Shown piece by piece: positions 36,783-48,572 of a stretch of 64,000 nucleotides of DNA (the first letter of the stretch is position 1; each line of letters opens with the position of its first letter). Below the pieces are notes generated by a model. The model had not been told where the DNA came from, did no database searches, and worked only from the letters and a program-made list of their open reading frames with translations. The position numbers were made by a program, and so were the translations under genes. Source of the DNA: Hippopus hippopus (Eukaryota; Mollusca; Bivalvia; Cardiida; Cardiidae); contig OX328096.1 of NCBI GenBank assembly GCA_946811185.2, positions 21,083,881 through 21,147,880 of the forward strand. Direction: 5' to 3'.

Positions 36783-36864
36783 CAAATCACTCTTTCTTAA
36801 CCGTCTACTACACAGCACAATTTTAGATTTGTCCATACTGAAGGCATTTGCAGAGTACAAATCC

Positions 36865-37057
36865 GGGTTTTAGCTGCTCTGGATCCACTGGGTTTTTTGT
36901 GGGAGTGTCCTTGGGCAAGATACCTCAGAGCCCTAGCCTGGAACTGGTAAAACCCAGGAAATACATGAATATGTGAGCTGTTGCCGTGATTAAGACTGAA
37001 ATAATTTTGAAAGCTGCGTAAAACAGCATTCAATCAATCAATCAATTAATCAATCAA
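36865..37057 (+). mobile_element. SINE 3' part with (CAAT)n tail
   Basis: GTGGGAGTGTCCTTGGGCAA ... GACTGAAATAATTTTGAAAG then CATTCAATCAATCAATC. It shares its body with 38147-38335. It cuts into the transposase relic on its right. Confidence 0.65.
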
Positions 37058-37440
37058 TGTCTAAGGATAGACTTTATGCACATTGTCCTCATAACCTCGC
37101 TGAAAAAGTCCAATGGGCTTATGTCCAGCCAGTGAGGGTCATGGTGGCTCTGTTTACAAGATTACCCTGGAATCAAACTTGCTTTCCAAACATTCAACAC
37201 ACTATGGGCTGTGTATGGTGCTGTACCGTCATACTGAAATGGCATATCCATTAGTACGATACACCCTACCACATAAACTGTAGTTTCAAGGAGAGAGCTT
37301 CAAATATCATTCCCTGTCATTGTTGCAGTGTATTCAAGAAGAAAAGCCCAATTACACCACTCGCACTCAAAGCATCCCATAAAATTTGCATAAAGTTCAG
37401 CCTCAGACAACAGATGAGCTTAAGGCATCCATGTTCAAGA
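37055..37440 (-). pseudogene. DDE transposase fragment (Tc1/mariner-like), decayed
   Basis: On the minus strand one frame reads, with two stops (at 37300 and 37162), EYTATMTGNDI, then MDMPFQYDGTAPYTAHSVLN and later HWLDISPLDFFSEVMRT. These match the conserved DDE core of IS630/Tc1/mariner-type transposases: the Q-x-D-G-x-x-P-H block (here Y for H) with its Asp, and the S-P-x-x-P-L-D-F block with the next acidic residue. The 3' end is cut by a SINE. Clearly dead; the exact family is unsure. Confidence 0.65.
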
Positions 37441-37818
37441 GATGAGAATGATCACAACCTTACTGATCAATTAAAAGCAAATTTTATGAACAGACTGAAT
37501 GCCCTGCTGTCTTTATTGCTAAATGTTTCCTTACTTACTGGGCATGTCATAAAACTTTATTCTACGACTTATCAAATGGTACAAAGTTATTGTAATACTT
37601 TTATATACCTCTGGTATATTTGGAAGTGTAACATATATCATAAAACACCCTGTAGTTAAAATAATCACTTAAAATATAAAAAGCCATTTACCTTAGCATT
37701 CCATCAAAATTTTACCATTTTTCTGTGCATTCTATGAAAATAAACTGTTTCTCATATCTTTGTTGTTTCTGATGATATTTACATTGTTGTACTTCAAACT
37801 TGGGCTAGTTGTGTGTTG

Positions 37819-38010
37819 TTTACTCTTTACCTATGGACAAAATTTTTTATTTGTCCAATTTCAAGGTATTTGCAGACGACATTTTAAATGTGGCTCAATG
37901 ATGGAATCTGTGAATGAAAGGACCAGCATTTTCTCCTTTTCGTGCAATGTTTTCAAAAGGCTTCTTTGTCAGGGTTGTTAAAACTCGTGATTGTTTGGTA
38001 AAGGGTTGAA
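37819..38010 (-). mobile_element. PiggyBac-like MITE, half hairpin lost
   Basis: TTTACTCTTTACCTATGGAC ... GGTAAAGGGTTGAA. Only one hairpin arm (CCAGCATTTTCTCCTTTTC) remains. Confidence 0.7.
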
Positions 38011-38146
38011 AGGGGAACCCATGCCAGAAGGACAGGTAACTTTCAATAGGTTTTTGAAACAGTTGTGCCTAATTTCTTGTGTTTTAATTTTCACTGCAAC
38101 AGCATCTAAGTGTCTTGTTTTGCTGTATACATGTAGTAAATGGTAG

Positions 38147-38335
38147 GACCCAAAACCTTGAGGCCTTGGTTTGAACCTCACTGGAAGCACTGGTTGTTTT
38201 CATGGGAGTGTCCTTGTAGGGCCTTGGCTTAGTAATGGTTGAACCCAGGACTGACATGATTATGTGAGCTGTAGTGTCAATATGACTGAAATAATAATGA
38301 AAGTGGCTTAGAACACCATTCACTAATCAAGCAAA
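38147..38335 (+). mobile_element. SINE, worn, upstream of exon 5
   Basis: B-box-like GGTTTGAACCTCACTGG, then CATGGGAGTGTCCTTG, TATGACTGAAATAATAATGA and a CATTCACTAATCAAGC tail. The same body precedes exon 6 (40025-40125), so it was part of the exon duplication. Confidence 0.6.
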
Positions 38336-38403
38336 TGCACTTGCAGACCAGCTTTGGCACCAGCATGTGTTGCTCTTGATTTAGTTCTGTGTCTATTGTA
38401 TAG

Positions 38404-38511
38404 GGAACCAGAAAATCTCCAATTGGATTGTGAAACTGTCCATGAGGATAGCTTACATGAGGATACAGAAAGGAGCAGAACTAAATGTCTTCCAACTCTA
38501 TTGGCCCCAAG
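38404..38511 (+). CDS. Zinc-finger gene, coding exon 5 (acidic exon, copy 1 of a tandem pair)
   Basis: The acceptor is TCTATTGTATAG and the donor is GTAAAA at 38512. It is 108 nt (36 codon equivalents), phase 2 on both sides. It encodes EPENLQLDCETVHEDSLHED and then TERSRTKCLPTLLAP. It is a tandem duplicate of exon 6, 2076 bp downstream; 24 of 35 aligned residues are identical, and the flanking intron sequence is also similar on both sides. The first 22 residues are conserved better than the last 13. The function is unknown; an acidic, His- and Asp-rich linker is all that can be said. Confidence 0.65.
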
Positions 38512-39117
38512 GTAAAACTAACTTTTGTGTCTGTTTGGTGTTTTACCCTTGACAAAACAACCGAAAGTCTAAATGGGCTTGAGAAAAAAAGGTTTTTGAA
38601 ATTATGGTGGGTCAGCAGTGACATTGACAAATGAATTCTGTTTTTAAAAGTGGTCATGGTTATGCTAAAATAGCAAACATTGATTTTAATTTACCTTCCT
38701 TTGTTAAATAAACTGTCACATGATGGATATGCACAGATATAAATTAATCCATCAGTGCATGTATTCCAAGGTTTTGTAAAAACTTTCTCTACCACAAAAC
38801 ACAAAAAATTACACTCGGAAACATATGAAGAAAAGGAAATTATTTTTCTGCAGTAGAAAAAATAGAAAAAAAAGGTGGGATGAGGAAATAATGATTAAAG
38901 CAGTTGCTTCTTTTCCTAGTAATTTTTCCATAGCTGATAACAGCAACAGTTTATAGAGGATATGGGGGGGGGGTTGGTGAAAGATTGAAATTAATTTCAT
39001 CAAATGAACATCATCAGTACTATTAAAAATAGTAAAATAATTAACAATAATTTTCAGGAGATGAAATAAATTTTGATCTTTCACTGAAAAAAAAAACCAA
39101 CAAATTTTCAACTTTTT

Positions 39118-39475
39118 AGCTCACCTGAGCATGAAGAGCTCTTGGTGAGCTTTTGTGATCATGCTGTGTCAGACTTGCTTTTACCTTGTGTACACTCTAA
39201 AGGCCACACATTTTCAGTCCAATACTCATGGAACTTGGTCAGAATGCTGGCATGATGATATTGGAAAAGTTTAAAATTGGATCACATCTGGTCAAAAACT
39301 AGGTCACTAGGTCAATTCTTAGAAAAACCTTGTGTACACTCTAGAGGCCACATTTTCAGTCCAATATTCATGAAACTCGGTCAGAATGTTTGTCTTGATG
39401 ATATTGGACAAGTTTGAAATTGGGTCACACTGGGTCAAAAAGTAGGTCACTCACACTCTTTTTGTTTTACATCCT
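39118..39475 (+). mobile_element. A-family element, 5' part
   Basis: AGCTCACCTGAGCATGAAGA, hairpin and two units; no 3' end. Confidence 0.75.
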
Positions 39476-39596
39476 TAAAACCAGGATCTCTTCAGCATTA
39501 TCAACCATAGATCAGAACTTTTGCCACAAATCATTATATTTTGTTTTGTGGGAAAGGGTTAAGTCATAACTTTACAACTATGATCTAAGCAAAAGG

Positions 39597-39616
39597 ATAT
39601 ATATATATATATATAA
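39597..39616 (+). repeat. AT microsatellite
   Basis: (AT)10-type run. Confidence 0.9.
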
Positions 39617-40133
39617 TTATAAAGGCTATATAGATCTAGATTCACTGCATCATGTTTTGAGAGCATTAGTCTACAAAAGGTAATTTCAATTCATGGAAAC
39701 TTACACACATGCACAAAAAATAAAAAAACAGTTATGGAGGCTTATGGATGAAGCAAGAGTAATTAAAGATATGCATAGGTTAATAGCAGACATTGAATAC
39801 GTAAGGCATCAGTAAACATGATAGCTCTAGTTGTTGCTGAAGGTCAGGGTGGCGTAAATTTTGATAAGCCTGAGAAGATGTTTGTTGCAGTGTCAGTCTT
39901 ATGATCGATCATCTATTTCAAAACTTTGAGGTAAGGACTAAAACACTTGCCTTTATTTGGATTATCAACAACCTTGTTAACTACAGGAAACCCTGTGAAT
40001 GCCCCGTAATAATAATCATGGAACAGATTTACAGTTATTTGCATAATAGCTAAATAGAAACCCAGGACTAGCATGATTTCACTTTGATATGACTGAAATA
40101 ATTAAAGTGACTTAGAACACCATGCAGTCAGAC

Positions 40134-40420
40134 TGGCCGGGTAGCTCAGTGGTTAGCGTATCTGACTCGTGACCTAGTGGATGCAGGTTTGATACCTCGT
40201 GAAAGGCAAACTATTTTTTTGTGGCGATTTTTTTCTTCTCACCTCTGTTGCATGTGAGAAAAGTAGTCAGTGACTCAGAAAGAAAGTACTTGTGTGAGAA
40301 AGCCAGAACACACACATAGGTACACTGACAGTCCTGATATAACCCAAGCTGTTAAAACTATGTTACACTCCAATACAAACAAAACCATTCAATCAACCAT
40401 TCAGTCAATCAAACATACCT
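40134..40420 (+). mobile_element. tRNA-derived SINE (second family)
   Basis: A box TAGCTCAGTGGTTAGCG (40142) and B box GGTTTGATACC (40186), then an unrelated body and tail (GCTGTTAAAACTATGTTACA, CCATTCAATCAACC). It is inserted in the duplicated block before exon 6, not before exon 5, so it arrived after the duplication. Not a functional tRNA gene. Confidence 0.65.
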
Positions 40421-40479
40421 CAGTCCAGCTTTGTCACTAGCATGTGGTGCTCATATTTTAGTTCATGTCTATTGTACAG

Positions 40480-40587
40480 GGAATCAGAAAATCTCCAACT
40501 GGATTGTGATACTGTGCATGAGGATAACTTACATGAGGATACGGAGATGAGCAGAGCTAGATATTTTCCAATTCCATTGACCCCAAA
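40480..40587 (+). CDS. Zinc-finger gene, coding exon 6 (acidic exon, copy 2 of a tandem pair)
   Basis: The acceptor is TCTATTGTACAG and the donor is GTAAAA at 40588. It is 108 nt, phase 2 on both sides, encoding ESENLQLDCDTVHEDNLHED and then TEMSRARYFPIPLTP. It has the same length, phase and splice contexts as exon 5. Both copies remain open with intact splice signals, which argues that both are used or that the duplication is young. Because the cassette is symmetric, including one, both or neither preserves the frame. Joining to exon 7 regenerates an AAA codon. Confidence 0.65.
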
Positions 40588-40611
40588 GTAAAACGTACTT
40601 TCTTGTCTGTC

Positions 40612-40770
40612 TGGTGTTTAACCAATGAATGACCTGACAATCCTATGGTTTAAAAATCCTTGAGACAGAAGGTTTTTGAAAATGTTGTGGGAAGAGGAAA
40701 ATTACTGGTTACCAGCATTTTCTTTGTTTCCTTCAATGCTTTCATCCCTTGCAAAAACAAATCCCAACCT
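40612..40770 (+). mobile_element. PiggyBac-like MITE, worn, after exon 6
   Basis: GTTTAACCAATGAATGACCT ... GGGAAGAGGAAAATTACTGG ... CCAGCATTTTCTTTG. A matching worn arm follows exon 5 at 38540-38620. Confidence 0.6.
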
Positions 40771-40782
40771 TCCATCCTTTTT

Positions 40783-43452
40783 AGCTCACCTGAGCACAAA
40801 GTGCTCAAGGTGAGCTATTGAGATCGCCCTTTCTCCGACGTCCGTCATCCGTCAACAATTTCTTTAAACAGGTTCTTCTCCTAAACCACTGGGCCAATCA
40901 TGATGAAACTTGGCAGGGATGTTCCTTGGGTGAAGCTCTACCAAAGTTGTTCAAAGAATTGAATTCCACCCATAACTGGTTGCCATGGCAACAAAAAGGA
41001 AAAAAGTGCAAAATATTTGAAAATCTTCTCCTCTGAAACTAGAAGGCATAGAGCTTTGATATTTGGTATGTAGCATCTCCTAGTGGACCTCTAAGTTTGT
41101 TCATATGATGCCCCTGGGGTAAAAACTGGGCCCCCCCCTGGGGTCACAAGTTCGAACATAGGAACAAAGAAGGAAAACTTTAAAATTCTCCTTCTTTGAA
41201 ACTGGAAGGGATAGAGCTTTGATATTTGGTATGTAGCATCTTCTAGTGGACCTCTACCAAGTTTGTTCATATGATGCCCCTGGGGTCAAAACTGGCCCCG
41301 CTCCGAGGGTCACAAGTTAGAACAAAGGAACTAAGAAGGAAAACTTTAAAATTCTTCTTCTCTAAAACTGGAAGGCGTAGAGCTTTGATATTTGGTATGT
41401 AGCATCTCCCAGTGGACCTCTACCAAGTTTTTTCATATGATGCCCCTGGGGTCAAAACTGGCCCCGCTCCAGGGGTCACTAGTTTGAACATAGGAACAAA
41501 AAAGGGAAAACTTTAAAATTCTTTTTCTGTGAAACTGGAAGGCGTAGAGGTTTGATATTTGGTATGTAGCATCTGCTAGTGGACCTCTACCAAGTTTTTT
41601 CATATGATGCCCCTGGTGTCAAAACTGGCCCCGCCCCGGGGGTCACAAGTTTTAACATGGGAACAAAGAAGGAAAACTTTAAAATTCTTCTTCTCTGAAA
41701 CTGGAAGGCGTAGAGTTTTTTGATATTTGGTATGTAGCATCTCCTAGTGGACCTCTATCAAGTTTGTTCATATGATGGCCCTGGGGTAAAAACTGGCCCC
41801 ACCCCGGGGTTCACAAGTTTGAACATAGGAACAAAGAAGGAAAACTTTAAAATTATTCTTCTCTAAAACTGGAAGGCATAGAGCTTTGATATTTGTTATG
41901 TAGTAATCCTGTTCTAAATTGTTAGCCCACCTGACCACAACATGTTCAGTGAGTTCAAAATTGGGTCACCTGGGGTCATAAACTAGGTCACAAGATCAAA
42001 TTAAAGAAATACCTTGTGGGTACTCTAGAGGCCACATTTATGGCTCAAATGACCTGAAATTTATTCAGAATATTTATCTTGCTAAAATATCGGATGAGTT
42101 TGAAATTGGGTCACCTGGGATCATAAACTAGGTCGCGAGGTCAAATTAAACAAATACCTTGTGGGCACTTTAGAGGCCACATTTCTTGCTCAATTGACTT
42201 AAAAATTGGTCAGAGTATTTGTCTTGATAAAATCTCACATGAGTCTGAATTTGGTTCAACTGGGGTCATAAGCTAGCTCACTAGGTCAAATTAAGAAATA
42301 CCTTGTGGGCACTCTAGAGGCCACATTTTTTGCTCAATTGACTTAAACATTGGTCAGAATGTTTCTCTTGATGAAATCTAAGATGAGTGCAAAATTGGGT
42401 CACCTGATGTTATAATCTAGGTCACTAAGTCAAATTAAAGAAATACCTTTGGGGCACTCTAGAGGCCACATTTCATGCTCAATTGACTTGAAAATTGGTC
42501 AGAATGTTTGTCTTGATAAAATATTGGATGAGTTTGAAATTGGGTCACCTGGGATCATAATCTAGGTCACTAGGTCAAATTAAACAAAAAGCTTGTGGGC
42601 ACTCTAGAGGCCACATTTATTGCTCAAATGACCTTAAATTTTGTCAGAATATTTGTCTTGATGAAATCTCGGATGAGTTTGGATTGGGGTCACCTGGGAT
42701 CATAAACTAGGTCACTAGGTCAAATTAAAGAAATACCTTGTGGGCACTCTAGAGGTCACATTTTTAGCTCAATTGACTTCAAAGTTGGTCAGAGTGTTTG
42801 TCTTGATAAAATGTCACATGAGTCTGAATTTGAGTCAACTGGGGTTATAAACCAGGTCACTTGGTCAAATTAAAGAAATACCTTGTGAGCACTCTAGAGG
42901 CCACATTTATCAGTCAATTGATTTGAAAGTTGGTCACACTGTTTGTCTTGATAAAATCTAAGATGAGTTCAAAATTGGGTCTACTGGGGTCATAATCTAG
43001 GACACTAGGTCAAATTAAAGAAATACCTTGTGGACACTCTAGCGGCCACATTTCTTGCTCAACTGACTTCAAAATTGGTCAGAATGTTTGTCTTGATGAA
43101 ATATCGGATGAGTTTGAAATTGGGTCACCTGGGGTCATAAACTAGGTCACTAGGTCAAATTAAAGAAATACCTTGTGGGCACCCTAGAGGCCACATTTAT
43201 TGCTAAATGTACTTGAAAACTGATCAGAATGATTGTCTTGACAAATATTTGATGAGTTCAAAATTGGGTCACCTTTGGTGATAAAGTAGGTCACTAGGTC
43301 AACTTAAGAAAGTTTTTTGTGGACACTCTAGAGGCCACATTTTTAGTTCAATTGACTTGACAAATGGTCAGAAATTGAATTATTCATGTGGAGTGAAATT
43401 TCGCCTATTCACCCAGGTGAGCGATCCAGGGCCGTCATGGCCCTCTTATTTA
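40783..43452 (+). mobile_element. C-family composite element, copy 2 (2.7 kb)
   Basis: Same order as 22211-25499: head AGCTCACCTGAGCACAAAGT, array 1 (six units, to about 41920), junction TTAGCCCACCTGACCACAAC, array 2 (ten units), then CCAGGTGAGCGATCCAGGGC and GTCATGGCCCTCTTA. Many units match copy 1 almost base for base, including shared odd variants. Confidence 0.85.
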
Positions 43453-43528
43453 TTTTGTTATCTGCAAGCACTTTTAATTTAGACAAACCATTAATTTTTG
43501 TCCTTGATAATAAGTTAAGTCTGTTTTT

Positions 43529-44330
43529 AGCTCACCTGAGCACAAAGTGCTCAGGGTGAGCTCTTGTGATAGTCCTGTATCTGTCGTGCTTCGTCCAGGT
43601 GTCAACATTTACTTTGTGTGCACTCTAGAGGCCACATTTTCAGTCAGTTACTCATGAAACTCAGAATGTCTTGTTCTTTGTCTTGATATCCTAGACAAGT
43701 TCGAAAATGGGTCATATTAGGTCAAGAAGTAGGTCACTGGGGCAAATCATTATAAAGCTTTGTGTACACTGAAGAGGCCACATTTTCAGTCCAATGCATG
43801 AAAGTTGGTCAGAAGGTTTGTCTCGATATCTCACATGAGTTTTAAAGTGGACTATGTTTTGTCTATTACTAGGTCAACTGGTAAAATCTGTGATAAACCT
43901 TGTTAATACTCTAGCCCACATTTTTTAGTCTAATTTTCATCAACATGGTCAGAATTTTTGTATCGATAATATCACTGGGTAGGCCTGTAACTGGTCATTG
44001 TGTGAAAAAGCATGTCACTGGTCAGATCTTAGTTACACTTTGTGTGCAATCTAGAGGCCACTTTCAGCTCATCAATACTCATGAAAGTTGGACAGAATTT
44101 TTCTCTGAATGGTATGGCAGAAAAATTTAAATGAGTCATATCGGGTAAAAAACTAGGTTACCAGAGTAAACCTTTGTAAAACCTAGTGTACATTCTAGAA
44201 GCCACATTGTCAGTCTTATAGTTATGAAACTTGGTCAGAGTGTTGGCTTGAAGATGTCTTGGGTGGCTTTGAAAGCAGGTCATGTTGGGTGAAAGAATAG
44301 GTCATCAGGTCTTGATGATACCTCCGCAGA
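43529..44330 (+). mobile_element. A-family element, 3' end missing
   Basis: AGCTCACCTGAGCACAAAGT, five worn units, broken near 44330. Confidence 0.7.
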
Positions 44331-46223
44331 GTTGAATCTAGGCCGCGGGATTCTGGCTCAAACATATTTCTTGGCGCAAAATGCAAGTGTCACTGCAGCA
44401 CAGGTCACGCTAATTGAGACAGATTGGCACATAATTGAATCATTGATGCGTACGTAAATTTGTTAGATGTGGCTATCAAACCCCTTGGCTTGAAACCTAT
44501 CCGAGGTTGAGGAAAAGTGACAAAGGAATGTTCTGTGCAGTATTTAGTACCTAAAATAAGAAACACATTTTAACAACTGGATTGTGTGACAGTTATCGAA
44601 CAGATTCGCTAAGTAGACATGTTTCATCTCAGGATCATTGTGAGGCAATGAAAGAAGCAGCTCTTAGACAAAATATGAGTCATGTTAGTTGATTTTTTAA
44701 ACCCCCCCCCCCCCATCCTAATAATATCTATTTAAAAAAAGTATGGAGAACTCAAATTTTCATTATTTTTGATGGATTTCAGAGTTTAAAATGTGCAAGT
44801 TTGAATTGTGTAAATTTCAGACTTGTAGTGATTATATTGACACACCAACAGTAAAAACCAAAAATGGCGACCTCGGAAGAAAAAAATCAACATTAAAAAG
44901 TGAATATAGTGATCATTAACTGTGTTCCAGATGATACAATTTTGGATTTGACCAGCATACAATAAAAATGACTAAAAAAGTTAAATTTGTTACTTAAGTA
45001 GAAGAAAAGAAGACATTGTGGAAAATGAAGAAATGCTGCTTACCAGTACTTTCATCATTTTTCCACAATGTTTTCAACTGTTCTTTTAGGGTAATTAAAT
45101 TTCGAGACTGTATGGTAAAGAGTGAATGGTTACTGGTGGCCAAAATCTGAAAAATGGTGGTCCATAATCTGAAATATGATGGGGGGGTTTGGCCCATACT
45201 TATGCAAATCTAGATTAAACTCTGCCTCAGACCTGTTTGAATATGAGTTGGTCACCAGGTTAGATCTTCGAAAAACCTTATGAACACTGTAGATTAGGGA
45301 TGGAAACAGGCACCCAGAGCTCGCTCTGCCAATCGAAATTATTGACAATTGTCGATTAAATAATTCAGCTGTCGATTAACTCTTCCAATTATCAATTAAT
45401 TTATTCCCAAAGAAGTCAGGTAAAATATCCTTTACTTGCCTGGATCACACATTAATTTGCAATGGAAATGTGTGGTAATCGCATGTTTCACACCTCTGCG
45501 GACGCAACCTTAGGTAATCAACAGGGCCCCGTTTTACTAAGCTAGTTACGAACAAAATTTGCGAAAGTTTTACGTAACTATAGTATAGTGGCATTAATCT
45601 GCACGAGATACTTTGGTAACTATTATGATTATTTTAGAAAACTATTGCAATAAATCAAAGTTTCCTGGAAATGTTGTCTAGATAAAATGAAAAGATAAAA
45701 GGAGTCTTGATGACCAAAATTATCTTGCAAAAACATTTGATTGAGAAAATAGTATTGATTCACCTTTGAATTTTAAAACTGCAAAAAGGGCCAACCATTG
45801 CATCGTACTTTGATATGCAGCACAGTCAACTTTAGGGCTGAATTATAAACTTCCAGTCTGAATGCAACAACAGTAACGACAACAATTTCAAAAACTGTTG
45901 AGTCTGGAAGAGATCTGAAGCTTAAAAAAAGTGAAACAAGAGAAATATGTGTTCTAAACTTTCTGTTCTTCACATGGGTGGTAATTATATATATTACTGA
46001 GTCACTAAAAGCTCTTAATCAGCATGACTGGAGCAGGAGTTGAAAGTGTCTCTGTGTTGATTGTCAGAAACGTAGGTTTTCAAGATGGAATTTCAGAAAG
46101 TCCTTTGATGATGCAGTAATAAGACACCCCCCTACTTCAAGCTCAAAATTCTAGGGAAAACATGCATCTTAAAGTAGAGTATATATGTTATGCCCTGCTT
46201 AAAGAAAGAATTTTCCATTGCAG
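44331..46223. other. End of intron 6: no separate gene seen
   Basis: Contains a C-run (44702-44714), a worn MITE (44998-45124) and an A-family scrap (about 45215-45300). The frame of exon 7 is open from 46162, but the phase-matched acceptor at 46223 makes that part intronic. Confidence 0.5.
44998..45124 (-). mobile_element. PiggyBac-like MITE, partial
   Basis: GACATTGTGGAAAATGAAGA ... TTTTTCCACAATGTTTTCAA ... TATGGTAAAGAGTGAA. Confidence 0.7.
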
Positions 46224-47956
46224 AAATAATAGGCACATGTCCAGTGACCATGTACCTCCCATTTACGGCCTTCCTGTGAACCAGCCTTTCAGCCTGAAAT
46301 ACTCAAGCTCCACCACAGGAAGCATGGTGAAAAGTAAAAAATACGTTATGGTGAAGCAACACTTTTTACCTATCATAAAAGCCACACACAGCAACATTGA
46401 TGTAAAAGGGCATGTATGCCAAATATCATTCATACCCAATGGCTTGAAAGTTAAGAAAAATCAGACCAAGGAAAACAGTGATTTAGTTGATACTAGCCAC
46501 CTGACTCAGCCATTGGAGTTGTTCCAACCTCATTCAGACAGTCCCAGAGGTATGCCTGTTATTGGCAAAGAACCTAAGGGTTTTGAAAATGTTTCAATTA
46601 AAACGGAATGGGATGAAGATGAGAAAAATGGCATCATATCTGACATTATGAAGGATTTGATTGCGAAAGTTGTAAGCGAAGGCAGTACTAAAAGAAATCA
46701 TAAGTATAGTAATTCCAAAAGGAAACTTAAACATCAAATAAAGGGCAACATCACAAAGAAACAGAGGTTATTAAAGTATGAAGATAGTATAGGTAGTGAA
46801 GTTCCTCACAGCTCACGATCACGTTCTAGGGGTTATAGGATCAATTATGCTGATCTGGACAAGTTAGGTGGTCTTAGTGATGTAAGTGACTCTGAAGATA
46901 TTTTCTCTGGTTCGAATGAAAGTTATGATGAAGACAGTGGGACAACTGACAATAAAATTCCAGGCAATACAGAATGTGAAGTAACTGATAATTCAATACA
47001 GAAAAACTCTGAAGTTGGAAAGAAGAGGAAAGAGGAAGACCCCGACTTTGATCTTGACACTTTTTTTAAGACGGAGTCTGATAAAAAGAATTTAAAAGAT
47101 ACTAAACTCAATGGTGAAAGGTCTTCTTTAGACAAGTACAATGATTCAGCAAGTGACTCGGCCAATGATGAATGTAACATTGCAGAGAAAAAGATGTATG
47201 AGGAAGAAAAAATGATTTTTAGAATGTTTCAAAAGAGACTTAAAGAATGTAAACGTATGAAAGTGTTTCTTAAAGATCATCCAGATAAATATTATACAGA
47301 AGATCATGTTTCTGCTGAGAGAAAGCTTAGGGGATTGAAAGAAGCTGAGAAAACTTTCAGGCTACTTGTTTGTGCACTTTGTAAGCAGTTTCGTACATCA
47401 AATACAGTCCTGTTAGAAACACATTTAGAACATCATTTGAATGGAGACTGGAAGTGTAAGAAGTGTAACTTTGAAGGTAATGCATTTCAAGAGTATAGAC
47501 TTCACATGAATGAAAGCCATCCCTCAGGTAACAGATGTTTTGTCTGTAAAAAGAAATGTGGTAAGAAGAAACAATTGCAAGAACATCTTGTAACAATACA
47601 CAATTTGCTACCATATGTTTGCATTCCATGTTCAACTGACAAGAGCTATGTAATGTTCAAAGAAAAAAGTGAATATCACCAACACTATCTTGAGAACCAC
47701 AAGGATGTCATGCATCAATGTACTTTCTGTGGCTTGTATTTCCTGAACAGTGAAGCACGACGTGTTCATGCTTGTAGTGGAAAGGAAAGTGAAAAGGCAA
47801 CCTGTGATATTTGTGGAAAGAAAATGGGGCAATTGTCTCTAAAAACCCACAAAAGGAATGTACATGACAATGTGAGGCCATTTCCATGCCAACTCTGTAG
47901 CTATGCTGCTAGAAATGCCCGATCACTTAAGTTTCACGTTTCAGCTAAACATGAAG
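46224..47956 (+). CDS. Zinc-finger gene, coding exon 7 (charged linker and fingers 1-7)
   Basis: This is the largest exon (1733 nt, about 578 residues). The acceptor ATTTTCCATTGCAG gives phase-2 entry matching exon 6; the donor is GTAAGA at 47957 (phase 1). The frame is open upstream to an ATG at 46162, but that part is better explained as intron. The linker (about residues 292-670 of the joined protein) has a lysine/arginine-rich cluster near 445-475 (NLS-like), Ser/Asp/Glu-rich stretches near 490-560, and two I/F-K-T-E sites resembling sumoylation motifs. Seven finger-like units follow from about residue 675: C-x2-C-x13-H-x3-H; three or more standard C-x2-C-x(11-12)-H-x4-H; a long one with 17 residues between C and H (near 47615); and one ending H-x-C (near 47714), a likely degenerate or C2HC variant. 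The last, FPCQLCSYAARNARSLKFH, is classical. Confidence 0.9.
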
Positions 47957-48354
47957 GTAAGAATTTACACTTTTCGAAATGCAGTAAAACTCCTCCATTA
48001 AGACCACCTATGGAAGTTTTGAAAACTGGTCTTATTGAAGGGATGGTCTGATTACCGAGTTTTACCAAACGATTAATTCATCTGGAAACAAATTCTTACT
48101 TTGTGTAGACTTACCTCTTTAAGAATTAGATAAAGCGTACAGTAAGTAATTTTTCTTTAGGGAATCCTATGCATGCACATAAAATGCCAACAGAATTTTC
48201 ACATGGACATATTTCTGGAATTTATAACCTACTAAATGTCAATTCATAATTGTCTAAACATACATCACGACATGTGAATGAAAGAAGAAATTGTAGTATT
48301 CATAATTCATGTTCTTTCCTATTTCAAAAAAAGTTATCAAAGTAGTGCTAATTA

Positions 48355-48572
48355 TCAACCGTTTACCGCACAATGCCAACTTTTAACGACACTGAGAAAG
48401 AAGCTGTTTGAAACCATTTTTGGAAAAGGAGAACCAGCATTTTCTCCTTTTCCAAAATTGCTTTCTACCCTTCTCAAAACAACTTCGAAATTTATAATCT
48501 CACTTATTTTGTCATCTGCAAATGCTTTGAAATTGGACCTGTCTAAATTTTTGTCGGTTGGTGAAAGGTTGA
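48355..48572 (+). mobile_element. PiggyBac-like MITE, full length, short hairpin loop
   Basis: TCAACCGTTTACCGCACAAT ... TTGGTGAAAGGTTGAA. The hairpin arms GGAAAAGGAGAA / TTCTCCTTTTCC remain, but the inner part is lost on one side. Confidence 0.8.

Noticed and set aside
46162..46223. ATG at 46162 as the start of the zinc-finger protein
   Set aside because: A good acceptor at 46223 matches the phase of exon 6, and six upstream exons fit. It could still be an alternative start.
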